Assembly (NCBI GenBank): GCA_019750295.1 | Contig: JAIEOS010000019.1 | Location: 1 to 43,625 of the forward strand | Origin: Bdellovibrionales bacterium | GTDB taxonomy: Bacteria > Bdellovibrionota > Bdellovibrionia > Bdellovibrionales > JAGQZY01 | DNA length: 43,625 bases | Direction: 5' to 3' | Part shown: positions 16,062 through 23,866 of the stretch, in pieces | Layout: each line of letters begins with the position of its first letter | Numbering within the stretch: the stretch's first letter is position 1 | Program-made: the position numbers and the translations under genes | Notes under the pieces: model-generated | Database searches by the model: none | Told to the model about the DNA's origin: nothing | What the model saw: the letters and a program-made list of their open reading frames with translations, nothing else

Positions 16062-19000
16062 ATGGCTCGGGCAGAAATTTGTTTTAAATTCCGAAATCTT
16101 ACCGCCGCGGCCGGCTTTGCAGTCTTGGCCATTTCCTGCACAAAGAGTGTACAGTACCAAGATCTTCGGGCCAGCGACGTCGAGTATGCCTCGCTCCAGT
16201 CTGCCAAGTATATTAATCAAAACGAGATTGAAATCGAAACTAAGGTGAACCTCCGCGGGCATTTTGGCAATGCCGATGTGGTGGCTGCGGTTTACGAATC
16301 TCTCGACTGTTCCGGGACGTTCACGGAGCAATCGCAAAGTTCTCTAGACACCATTCGTATCAATAATCTTCAAGATGGAATTAAATATTCATTTCGACTT
16401 TTCATTACCATCGACGAAAAGGCCTACCAAACGGCATGTACGCCTTGGGTGGGGATCGATCAGCAAAATCCAGATCCAGTGACCCCCGTGGTTCCACCCA
16501 CTGATATGTACACCTCGCAGACGAGCCTCCAAGCTCGCTGGAATCCCTCGGTCGATAACGGGATCTCGGGTTTAGCGGAACTGCCTTATCGAATTAAACT
16601 TTACGATCAAGCGGGTTGTACGGGGAGTGTGGTCAAATCCATTGATACGGATTCTTTGCTTGAAGAGTTTGCGGGACTGAGTCATGGGTCTTTTTATTCT
16701 TTCCAAGTGGTCGCGGTGGATAAAGCGAGTAACGAAAGTCCTTTGACGTGCTCTCCCTCCGCCGAAATTGATATTTACGCTCCAGGTTTAAATTTATCAC
16801 TGGCGGGATCTGATCCTGGTTTTTCGAACGGCGTCGCCGTTAACGTGAGCGTGACCAATGATTCGTGGGCCGGTTATTGGTGTCTTACCGAAGATGCGAA
16901 CTTTAGTCCCACGGCTCCGACGGATGCGTGTCCTGGTGGACAGGGGCCAAGTAATGGCTGGCATACCTCTCGTCCTTCCCATTACAACCTGTCGGCGGGT
17001 GAAGGTCTCAAAGGAGTTTATCTTTGGTTACTTAACAACGATGGAGACCTCCGCACTGATAAACATCCATTAATGTCGATCGAATACGATATCACAAATC
17101 CAGGCCTATTCACCGTGGCCGGTGTAACGGGTGAAGATGATTTGATTGTCGACGAATATCTTTCCGATTTCGTAGATCCAGTGATCCACTGGACGGCTTC
17201 GACGGGGCAAAAAGAGTATACCGTTCAGATCTTAAATTTAGATACGAGTGTGCGTTGTCAGGCAGTGGCGTCGATGTCGCTCATTCAATTAGAGATTGAA
17301 AACTGCGCGCTAGTTCCTGCGGGGAACTATCTTGTGCGGATCACGGCGAAGGATCCTGCGGGGAATGTGACAACAGCTCCGGACTTTCCTTTTTCCGTGG
17401 ATCTCACGCCGCCCGGAAATTTTATGCTGACGGGCGTGACGGGAGTGTCCGAGAGTCTTCAGGATAATTGGGCTCCGGGTGTTCCTCGTGCGTATTGGTC
17501 AGCATCCACGGATGCGATCAATTATTTAGTGTCGATACGTGATCTCTCCAATGGTGTAATTTGTAACCAGGAGTCTGTGGCAGACCCGCTTTTAGATTAT
17601 AACTTTGTCGGTGGCACTTGCTCAGTTCTTCTCAACGGGGAAACATATACCGTACATATTCGCTCGGTGGATAGGGCCGGCTTACAGACCGTCGCCGGTA
17701 ACTCTCCGTTTCAATTTCGTGTCGATAGCGAGAATCCTGTGGTGACGATCACCAATGCTCCATTGACCGTGAATAACGACACGTCGGCGACATTCGAATT
17801 CACCACGCTCGATGCCTTGAGTGGGATCGCATCGGTCGAATGTGATATCAACGGAGGCGGGTTTGCTCCATGTACGACGCCCCATAATTATTCGTCTTTG
17901 GTTCAGAATACTTATCTATTTAGTGTACGTGCGACCGACATTGTTGGAAACGTTGAAACTCAAACACACACGTTTCATGTCGATCTCAGTCCGCCCACGG
18001 TCAATTTTACCTTACAGCCGAATTCCTATGTTTCCTCGACAAACACGGACTTCGCCTTCACCGCGATCGATTCGGGCATGGCCGGTGTCGATTTTATCGA
18101 ATGCAAAATTGATGGGGGAGCCTGGGCGACGTGTACGAGTCCTTTCAATATTCCCTCCTTAGCCCCCGGTAATCATAGTCTTGAAGTTCAAGCTCAAGAT
18201 CATTTAGGGCATATGAGCTCGTCGATCATTGCCAACTGGATGATCGATGTGACGGCTCCTACGATAGCATTCACTTCGACTCCTACGACCGGATTAACCA
18301 GCACTTCAGCCTCGATTCAGTTCTCTGCAACCGATGGCGAATCTCCCATCGCTTCGACAGAGTGTCAGTGGGATGCGGGAGCCTGGACTTCTTGCAGCTC
18401 GCCAGATTCGCGCGCGGGATTGAGCGTGGGCAACCATACTGTAAATATCCGCGCCACAAATGCTGCGGGTAATACCAGCACGGTAGCGACATACTCTTGG
18501 GTGATTTACTCCTACTCGTGGCAGCAAACGGGTTGGGCGGGATGCACGGCGGTTCAGCCGGCCTGGCAAACAGGTGGATGGTCGGCGTGCTCTGCGGCTC
18601 AGCCCGCGTTTACGTATGATGGTTGGGGAGCGTGTAGTGCCTCCTGTGGTGGCGGCGTTCAATATCGAAATCAGTATTGTCCTGTGGTGGGCGGTGTAAA
18701 TTCTCGCTCGGTGTGGTGTCCTACGAATTCAGGTACCGAAACACGCACGGTCTGGTGCCAACGGAACGATGGTGTTACGGTCGCTGATGGACTGTGTGGC
18801 GGTGGAAGACCTGCGGACTCGCAAGCTTGCTCTCGCAACGATTGTCCAGGAGGAGCGCCGGCATCGACGATGGCATGCTCTCGCGGTGGTGGTGGGGATT
18901 GTCACTCGGCTCAGGCCACTTCCAACTCTTGCAATACGCACGCGTGTGGCGGTACATGGCAACACACCTCCTCCAATTTTGGCCCAGCGACGAACACTTG

Positions 19001-19106
19001 CAGCTTATTCATAGCTCCTGGAGATTACTGTCCGTCGGTGGGAGACACGTGCGTGCTCTTTATGGGTGGTTTAGCCGCGTACCACGATATTTATACGTGC
19101 CAGTGA
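16062..19106 (+). CDS. large surface lipoprotein with Ig/FN3-like modules and thrombospondin-like C-terminus
   Basis: The 1014-residue protein has a long signal region ending LAISC (lipid Cys26). From residue 120 to about 820 it is built of beta-sandwich modules of roughly 85-110 residues: early modules contain WxxSTD/STG..YxVxI, and the last three share a pattern of IxxxECxxDGGxWxxCxSP, then Y..L..G.H...VRATD..GN, like Ig-like or bacterial adhesin repeats. Residues 820-1000 are Cys- and Trp-rich, with YDGWGACSASCGGGVQYRNQ, a thrombospondin type 1 motif, in tandem degenerate copies. It is probably an exported adhesin or prey/surface-binding protein. It stands alone; the start has only a weak ribosome binding site. 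Confidence 0.75.
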   Translation: MARAEICFKFRNLTAAAGFAVLAISCTKSVQYQDLRASDVEYASLQSAKYINQNEIEIETKVNLRGHFGNADVVAAVYESLDCSGTFTEQSQSSLDTIRINNLQDGIKYSFRLFITIDEKAYQTACTPWVGIDQQNPDPVTPVVPPTDMYTSQTSLQARWNPSVDNGISGLAELPYRIKLYDQAGCTGSVVKSIDTDSLLEEFAGLSHGSFYSFQVVAVDKASNESPLTCSPSAEIDIYAPGLNLSLAGSDPGFSNGVAVNVSVTNDSWAGYWCLTEDANFSPTAPTDACPGGQGPSNGWHTSRPSHYNLSAGEGLKGVYLWLLNNDGDLRTDKHPLMSIEYDITNPGLFTVAGVTGEDDLIVDEYLSDFVDPVIHWTASTGQKEYTVQILNLDTSVRCQAVASMSLIQLEIENCALVPAGNYLVRITAKDPAGNVTTAPDFPFSVDLTPPGNFMLTGVTGVSESLQDNWAPGVPRAYWSASTDAINYLVSIRDLSNGVICNQESVADPLLDYNFVGGTCSVLLNGETYTVHIRSVDRAGLQTVAGNSPFQFRVDSENPVVTITNAPLTVNNDTSATFEFTTLDALSGIASVECDINGGGFAPCTTPHNYSSLVQNTYLFSVRATDIVGNVETQTHTFHVDLSPPTVNFTLQPNSYVSSTNTDFAFTAIDSGMAGVDFIECKIDGGAWATCTSPFNIPSLAPGNHSLEVQAQDHLGHMSSSIIANWMIDVTAPTIAFTSTPTTGLTSTSASIQFSATDGESPIASTECQWDAGAWTSCSSPDSRAGLSVGNHTVNIRATNAAGNTSTVATYSWVIYSYSWQQTGWAGCTAVQPAWQTGGWSACSAAQPAFTYDGWGACSASCGGGVQYRNQYCPVVGGVNSRSVWCPTNSGTETRTVWCQRNDGVTVADGLCGGGRPADSQACSRNDCPGGAPASTMACSRGGGGDCHSAQATSNSCNTHACGGTWQHTSSNFGPATNTCSLFIAPGDYCPSVGDTCVLFMGGLAAYHDIYTCQ

Positions 19107-19107
19107 T

Positions 19108-19126
19108 GAGGTGTACAGTACGCCTC
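19108..19126. terminator. hairpin between convergent genes, possible terminator
   Basis: GAGGTGTAC and GTACGCCTC can pair over nine positions, including one G-T, around a single base (so the real loop is a few bases wider). It sits directly behind the stop of the large lipoprotein gene and before the convergent Cys-rich gene. No T tract follows, so termination is only suggested by position. Confidence 0.25.
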
Positions 19127-19172
19127 TTACCGAAATAAATTCCTGATTTAGGCAAAAATAAAAACTCTGAGA

Positions 19173-19529
19173 TTAGAAAGGGCCAGGCTCCCCCGGCGGA
19201 TCTGGTGGAGGGCATGCTGGGCCGTAGCTGGTTTTGGTTTCACAGATTTTGTAAGAGTGGCTCACATTAGATTGCAGGGTATTCACAGAAACGTCAGCCT
19301 CGGCAAATGGGATCTGATTCCAGACGCGCCCCTCTAGGCTGTCTTCGCAGGCGTCCGGTTTGACTTGATAGGTATGTGGTAGCTTGTCTATTAAAAAGCT
19401 GTTCGTCGAATTGCCTGTGCAGGTCTGGTAATCGCACGAACTATCGCAGCCTGGGGAGCATGACGTCGGTACACACGTCACCGGCGCGGCTAAGGCCAAA
19501 TTTAAGAATAACGTGAAAATGGACATCAT
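19173..19529 (-). CDS. small secreted Cys-rich protein
   Basis: The 118-residue protein has a signal peptide (MMSIFTLFLNLALAAP) and a Cys-rich start (VTCVPTSCSPGCDSSCDYQTC, eight Cys overall nearby), then a beta-rich region and a Pro-rich C-terminus (ACPPPDPPGEPGPF). The frame extends further upstream, but GGAGG lies 6 bp before the ATG pair at 19529/19526. No family is recognised. It converges on the large TSP-containing lipoprotein and may be part of the same surface inventory. Confidence 0.6.
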   Translation of the reverse strand: MMSIFTLFLNLALAAPVTCVPTSCSPGCDSSCDYQTCTGNSTNSFLIDKLPHTYQVKPDACEDSLEGRVWNQIPFAEADVSVNTLQSNVSHSYKICETKTSYGPACPPPDPPGEPGPF

Positions 19530-19736
19530 AGATTTCCTCCCAGCCCTGGGTGATGAATTCAATGTAATCAATTATTGAATCAGTGTCCAGTCGTAACGAG
19601 AAGGCACTGGTGTCAGACATTTTTCAATCGGTTGAAAGCGAGGATAAAAAGCGGTCATTTTTTTGAACCATCTGTCTCTTTCGAGATCTATAGCCAACCA
19701 CGCAGCTCCCGATTGCCAGATTGTCATTCCTTTAAA

Positions 19737-19813
19737 GACAATTTGTCCCAGTCCTAGCTCACCGAAACCCAACCTAACATTGTAGCTATTATGGGATTGG
19801 TATTTGAATTGCT
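19737..19813 (+). promoter_or_regulatory. sigma-54 promoter with upstream GACAAnTTGTC site for the P-type ATPase
   Basis: A sigma-54 element TGGTATTTGAATTGCT (19798-19813) has the invariant GG and GC exactly 10 bases apart. A perfect palindrome GACAATTTGTC lies at 19737-19747, its centre 57 bp upstream of the first G. A half site GCCAGATTGTC at 19715-19725 is centred 22 bp further out. Predicted transcription would begin near 19824, only about 3 bases before the ATG at 19827, so the ATPase may be translated leaderlessly or from a later start. The layout is shared with four other promoters in this window. Confidence 0.7.
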
Positions 19814-19826
19814 CTAGTAACTCCTG

Positions 19827-20738
19827 ATGAATAATAGATTAAGTAATGATGTCACCTCTATAGTGCCTTTGAATAATTTAATCGGTCTAAATACTTCGCA
19901 GGTTGAATCTCAAGTTCGTCTTTATGGCTATAACGAGATACTCATCGGAGCCAGAGAAAGCATATTAGTTTTAGTTTTTAAAACACTCAAAGAACCAATG
20001 ATCCTTTTAATGCTAATTGTGGTCGCTTTTTACTTTCTTCTTGGTGAATTCAAAGAGGCCATGGTCTTGAGTACTTCCGTCCTATTTGTCATAGCTCTTT
20101 CGCTTTATCAGGAGAAAAAAGCAAAAGATGCGATTGACAGCCTGCGCGAGTTATCTAGTCCTAAAGCGGTAGTTATTCGTAACTCCAAAGAGCAGATCAT
20201 CGCAACGAGGGAATTGGTTCCGAACGATATCATTTTATTAAAGGAAGGTGACAGGATTCCGGCCGATGCGATTCTTATTGAGGCTAATAGCTTACACATC
20301 GATGAATCACTCCTTACAGGAGAATCGGCGCCAGTCATCAAAAATGCTCGTTTAGGAACCACCGACAGGGATGAGTCTCGCGGCGAAAATAAATCTCAAA
20401 TCTTTATGGGAACGATGGTGGTGGGCGGTAGGGGCAAAGCGGTGGTTACCGAAACTGCACAAAAAACGATACTGGGGAAAATAGGAAAAAGTGCCCAAGC
20501 CACCATCGTTGAAGGAACAAATCTAAATAAAGAAGTTCGAAAAATTGTTAGAAATTTCGCCTTTATGGGAGCCATCATTGCAGTAATTCTCGTCGTGGTG
20601 GTGGGAGTTAGAACTGCGAATTGGTCTTTAGCGATTCTGAACGGGTTGGCCCTCGAGTTGGCACTTCTACCTGAGGAGTTTCCCGTTGTACTCACTATTT
20701 TTATGGCGCTCGGCGCCTGGAGGCTCTCAAAAGTTTAA
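19827..20738 (+). CDS. cation-transporting P-type ATPase, N-terminal part (ends at an in-frame TAA)
   Basis: Residues 1-303 cover the N-terminal region (GLNTSQVESQVRLYGYNEIL), membrane helices 1-2, the actuator domain with LLTGESAPV (TGES motif) and helices 3-4 ending in ALLPEEFPVVLTIFMALGAW. The PEEFP motif places it among P2-like cation pumps (Ca2+/Mn2+-type relatives) of uncertain ion. The frame stops at TAA 20736-20738, just before the segment leading to the phosphorylation site, and continues in the same frame as the next entry. A complete pump needs both parts. Transcription is predicted from the sigma-54 promoter at 19798. Confidence 0.8.
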   Translation: MNNRLSNDVTSIVPLNNLIGLNTSQVESQVRLYGYNEILIGARESILVLVFKTLKEPMILLMLIVVAFYFLLGEFKEAMVLSTSVLFVIALSLYQEKKAKDAIDSLRELSSPKAVVIRNSKEQIIATRELVPNDIILLKEGDRIPADAILIEANSLHIDESLLTGESAPVIKNARLGTTDRDESRGENKSQIFMGTMVVGGRGKAVVTETAQKTILGKIGKSAQATIVEGTNLNKEVRKIVRNFAFMGAIIAVILVVVVGVRTANWSLAILNGLALELALLPEEFPVVLTIFMALGAWRLSKV

Positions 20739-22394
20739 ATGCTGGTGAGAACGCCCGTATCTATCGAAAGGCTTGGAGCGATCACGGTGCTTTGTGTGGA
20801 CAAAACAGGAACCCTCACTAAAAATAGTATGCGAATTGCCTACTTAGAGTCTCAAATCTCTGCGCAAAAAATAAACGATCAAACTGATTTGAACGTCGAT
20901 ATCAAAGATATTTTAAAATTTGGCATATTTTCGAGTAATAAGCACTCTTTTGATCCCATGGAAAAATCACTGTTCGAGGCCGAGCGACTCATCGAAAATA
21001 AAATGAAGTATAAGAAGCTCGATCAAGAATATCCAATCAAGAATAATTTCTTCGTAATGGCAAATGTATGGCAAGAATTGAAAGGTAAACAGGCCCTTGT
21101 TGCTGCGAAAGGTGCCCCCGAAGCTGTTCTTAGTCTTTGCGAGATGTCTAATGAGGATAGATTTAGCATTGAGGAAACCATAAAAAATGTCGCTAACAAT
21201 GGGCTTCGGATCTTAGGTGTAGCAAAGGCAAATTGCGATATTGATCAGTTGCCCCCGGACATTAGAAAGCTAAAATTAAAATGGGTCGGATTTATTGGTT
21301 TCGAAGATCCAGTGAGAGAAGACGTTGCACATTCTATTCAAGTCTGTAAGAACGCTGGGATAAGAATAATCATGATGACCGGAGACTATCCAGTAACGGC
21401 TTCGAAAGTTGCAGAAAAAATTAATTTAACAAATTCAACAAGGGTTGTAACAGGTCAGGATTTACATTCGCTATCCGACGATCAGATAATTACTCGTCTT
21501 AAAGACACAAACATATTCGCACGCGTGACACATGATCAGAAGTTAAGAATCGTAAGGTTATTAAGCAAAACCGGCGAAATCGTCGCAATGACTGGGGACG
21601 GGGTGAATGATGCTCCAAGCTTAAAGCAGGCCGATGTTGGTATTGCCATGGGAGTTCGCGGAACTGATGTGGCTAGGGAATCTGCAGACTTAGTGCTTAT
21701 GGACGATAAATTTTCTTCGATTGTATCGGGCATTGAAAGAGGGCGAATTATTTACAATAACCTCAAGATGGCCATGAGCTACGTATTTGCTATTCATGTT
21801 CCCATCGCGGGTCTATCACTTTTTCCCGCTCTATTAGGTCTGCCCACGGTTCTTTTGCCAATTCATATTGTTTTATTAGAGCTTATTATTGATCCAATAA
21901 GTTCGTTACTTTTTGAGTCTCAATCGTTAAACAACAAGGTAATGACTGTAAAGCCGAGGCGTGCGGACAAAAAACTATTTGGCTTTTTTGACATCCTTCG
22001 CAGCTTATTGCAGGGATTTTTTATTTTCGCGGTCACATTCTCTATTTATTTTGCCGTAATAATTGACGACCAGATGGAGATAAATCAAGTTCGTGCGTTG
22101 ACGATCTTTGCTTTGATTACTTGCAATCTCTCCCTTGTTTTTGCCGAAGTTTCTCAAGGGAGAGTAAATAATATAATATCAACGTTTCTCAAGAAAAAAT
22201 CATATTTGTTAATAATAGGGACAGGTTTGTCTATATTAATAAGCAATTATAACCAGACAATTAATAATATTTTTTCCTTTTCTCAGATTAGCAACCGATA
22301 CCTTCTCTTATGTTTTGGCTTATCAGTGTTTTGTTTTCTGGTTCTATTTATATGGAATACTCTAGCAAAATTTAGATTTAAATTCTTGGCATGA
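20739..22394 (+). CDS. cation-transporting P-type ATPase, C-terminal part
   Basis: The same frame resumes with ATG immediately after the TAA. It encodes 551 residues with the phosphorylation motif CVDKTGTLTKN (near residue 24), the nucleotide-binding domain (KGAPEAVL), MMTGDYPVTA, the hinge MTGDGVNDAPSLKQADVGIAM and six C-terminal helices. Alone it lacks the actuator domain and helices 1-4. The join SKV-stop-MLVRTPVSIE aligns with an unbroken segment in other P-type ATPases (SKxxVL.R...IE.LG), so one codon was probably changed to TAA. GGAGG at 20720-20724 is 14 bp upstream of the ATG, so reinitiation is conceivable. Confidence 0.8.
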   Translation: MLVRTPVSIERLGAITVLCVDKTGTLTKNSMRIAYLESQISAQKINDQTDLNVDIKDILKFGIFSSNKHSFDPMEKSLFEAERLIENKMKYKKLDQEYPIKNNFFVMANVWQELKGKQALVAAKGAPEAVLSLCEMSNEDRFSIEETIKNVANNGLRILGVAKANCDIDQLPPDIRKLKLKWVGFIGFEDPVREDVAHSIQVCKNAGIRIIMMTGDYPVTASKVAEKINLTNSTRVVTGQDLHSLSDDQIITRLKDTNIFARVTHDQKLRIVRLLSKTGEIVAMTGDGVNDAPSLKQADVGIAMGVRGTDVARESADLVLMDDKFSSIVSGIERGRIIYNNLKMAMSYVFAIHVPIAGLSLFPALLGLPTVLLPIHIVLLELIIDPISSLLFESQSLNNKVMTVKPRRADKKLFGFFDILRSLLQGFFIFAVTFSIYFAVIIDDQMEINQVRALTIFALITCNLSLVFAEVSQGRVNNIISTFLKKKSYLLIIGTGLSILISNYNQTINNIFSFSQISNRYLLLCFGLSVFCFLVLFIWNTLAKFRFKFLA

Positions 22395-22439
22395 ACGATG
22401 CTACTAATTTTATATACAGAAGCTACCTAGGAGGTCTGC

Positions 22440-22886
22440 GTGGATTCAGATGTATTTTTAAAGGATAAAGCTGATTATGTACAAAAAGGATTTTCCGCAT
22501 TGCAAAAGTACGTCTTATTAAGGTTTCATCCGCGGAGTATTTTTATCGATTCAATAGGCCAACTATGGTTTATATATTATCTTTGGGATCATAATCTTAT
22601 GTCTGCGCTCGCGGCGCTCACGGCCTGTCGTTTAGTGTCTTTACTTTCGGTCATTGATATCGATACGAATCTCTTTGCAAGGACAACACTTGGAAAAGTG
22701 GCTCTTTTGCATTTGCATCCCTATAATTTAATCTTACAGCTTATCGGTACACTGGTGCTTATTTATGGAGTCTGGCAGAATTCAGCAGAGATATTGCTGA
22801 TTGGAATATCGTGGATATTATTTGGTCACGTTTGGGGTTGGGGGGACGTGGATCGCCGATTCGCTGATAAAGGTGATAATTGCTAA
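22440..22886 (+). CDS. four-span membrane protein with an internal duplication
   Basis: The 148-residue protein starts at GTG 22440 with GGAGG at the right distance. Two similar halves are visible: FHPRSIFIDSIGQLWFIYYL near residue 31 and LHPYNLILQLIGTLVLIYGV near 91, each with a His-Pro entry, a membrane helix ending in IYxxW and a second hydrophobic helix. No known family is recognised. It lies 45 bp after the ATPase and is probably in its operon; its function may be linked to ion transport, but this is a guess. Confidence 0.65.
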   Translation: MDSDVFLKDKADYVQKGFSALQKYVLLRFHPRSIFIDSIGQLWFIYYLWDHNLMSALAALTACRLVSLLSVIDIDTNLFARTTLGKVALLHLHPYNLILQLIGTLVLIYGVWQNSAEILLIGISWILFGHVWGWGDVDRRFADKGDNC

Positions 22887-22897
22887 TTCTTTCATGG

Positions 22898-22996
22898 GTT
22901 AAGTTGTCATTGATATTGTCCTGGCTGTTGACAAAATGTCTCAATATTAGGTTGGACCATCACTAAGGGTTTTTAAAAGTTGGCCAGCTTCTTGAA
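22898..22996 (+). promoter_or_regulatory. probable sigma-54 promoter and paired upstream sites for the USP operon
   Basis: TGGCCAGCTTCTTGAA at 22981-22996 matches the -24 element (TGGC) and TTG of -12, but has GA instead of GC. GACAAAATGTC (22930-22940) is one mismatch from the palindrome GACAAnTTGTC, with its centre 47 bp upstream of the first G. A second, weaker copy GTTAAGTTGTC lies at 22898-22908, centred 32 bp further out. The spacing equals that at the CBS and 34.2-kb promoters, which is the main support. The predicted start near 23007 leaves room for the GGGAGG before GTG 23032. Confidence 0.55.
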
Positions 22997-23031
22997 ATGA
23001 ATGCTTTAAAACTTCACGTTCGGGAGGAACA

Positions 23032-23856
23032 GTGTTTAAAAGTATTCGTAATATTGTTGTCGGTGTTGATCTTTCGACCTATTCAAAAACCGTTGTAAAA
23101 CAAGCCCAGGAGCTCTCTAGAAGATTGAAAGCTCCCTTGACCTACGTTTATACCTTTGAGGATATCGCCGTTTTTGATGAGCGATTTTCAGTACAAAGAG
23201 ACGTTGTTGCCAAATATTACGAAAAAGAGGTGAGAAAAACGTATCGGCTTAATCCTTCTTCTAAAGTTGTGTTCAGATACGGTTATCCCTATGAAGAAAT
23301 TATTGCTGTTGCTAGGGGCTTAAAGCAGCCCATGATTGTTGCTGGTCATAAAGGTCATGGCTTGATTGCAAGATTTTTCCTAGGTAGTACGGCTGAAAAA
23401 CTCGCCTTGCTTTCACCATTTCCGACCTGGATCCATCGGGGTAAACGGACTTTAATTCCTAAGAAAATTTTAGTCCCATGTGATTTGACGGCCAATTCGG
23501 ATACAACTGTTAAGGGTGTTGAGAAATTAAAGAAAGTGTTTTCGGCAAAAGCAGAATATTTTCATGTTATGCAGAGTCCCACCCCCATCTTAGATTTACA
23601 AGCCTATCGGTTTCTTTATGAGCAGGTCAAAAATGAAGATGATCGACTCAAGAAGCGATTCAAAAAGAAAAACCCCAGAATCGAACTCACGAATGTCGAA
23701 GGTAACACTTTGGATAAAATTGAAGTCCGCTCCGAACTTGCAGATGTTGTGGCGGTAACGCCGAGGGATCATTCGGACTCATTCAAGTTTCTTGGCAGTG
23801 TCACTTCCAAAATTATGCGAAACATCGAAAAACCGATGATCGTTTTTCCAAACTAG
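23032..23856 (+). CDS. tandem universal stress protein (UspA family)
   Basis: The 274-residue protein has two Usp domains. The first (IRNIVVGVDLSTYSKTVVKQ...) ends with the ATP-binding motif GHKGHGLIARFFLGSTAEKL; the second begins PKKILVPCDLTANSDTTVKG and ends in a weaker version, FLGSVTSKIMRNI. Tandem Usp proteins bind ATP or act as dimers during energy and stress arrest. The start is GTG behind GGGAGG. It heads an operon with a beta-CASP hydrolase, a P-loop protein and an alcohol dehydrogenase, under a predicted sigma-54 promoter. Confidence 0.9.
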   Translation: MFKSIRNIVVGVDLSTYSKTVVKQAQELSRRLKAPLTYVYTFEDIAVFDERFSVQRDVVAKYYEKEVRKTYRLNPSSKVVFRYGYPYEEIIAVARGLKQPMIVAGHKGHGLIARFFLGSTAEKLALLSPFPTWIHRGKRTLIPKKILVPCDLTANSDTTVKGVEKLKKVFSAKAEYFHVMQSPTPILDLQAYRFLYEQVKNEDDRLKKRFKKKNPRIELTNVEGNTLDKIEVRSELADVVAVTPRDHSDSFKFLGSVTSKIMRNIEKPMIVFPN

Positions 23857-23866
23857 TGGGAAAATC

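Noticed and set aside
19572-19772. 66-residue minus-strand ORF upstream of the ATPase
   Set aside because: No recognisable domain; it overlaps the predicted enhancer palindrome and its only ribosome binding site is too close to the internal ATG. Could be a fragment, but I cannot support it.
22387-22402. A GG-N10-GC match (TTGGCATGAACGATGCTA) at the end of the ATPase gene, upstream of the membrane protein gene
   Set aside because: It has a poor -12 (ATGC), overlaps coding sequence and has no GACAAnTTGTC-like site at the right distance; likely chance.
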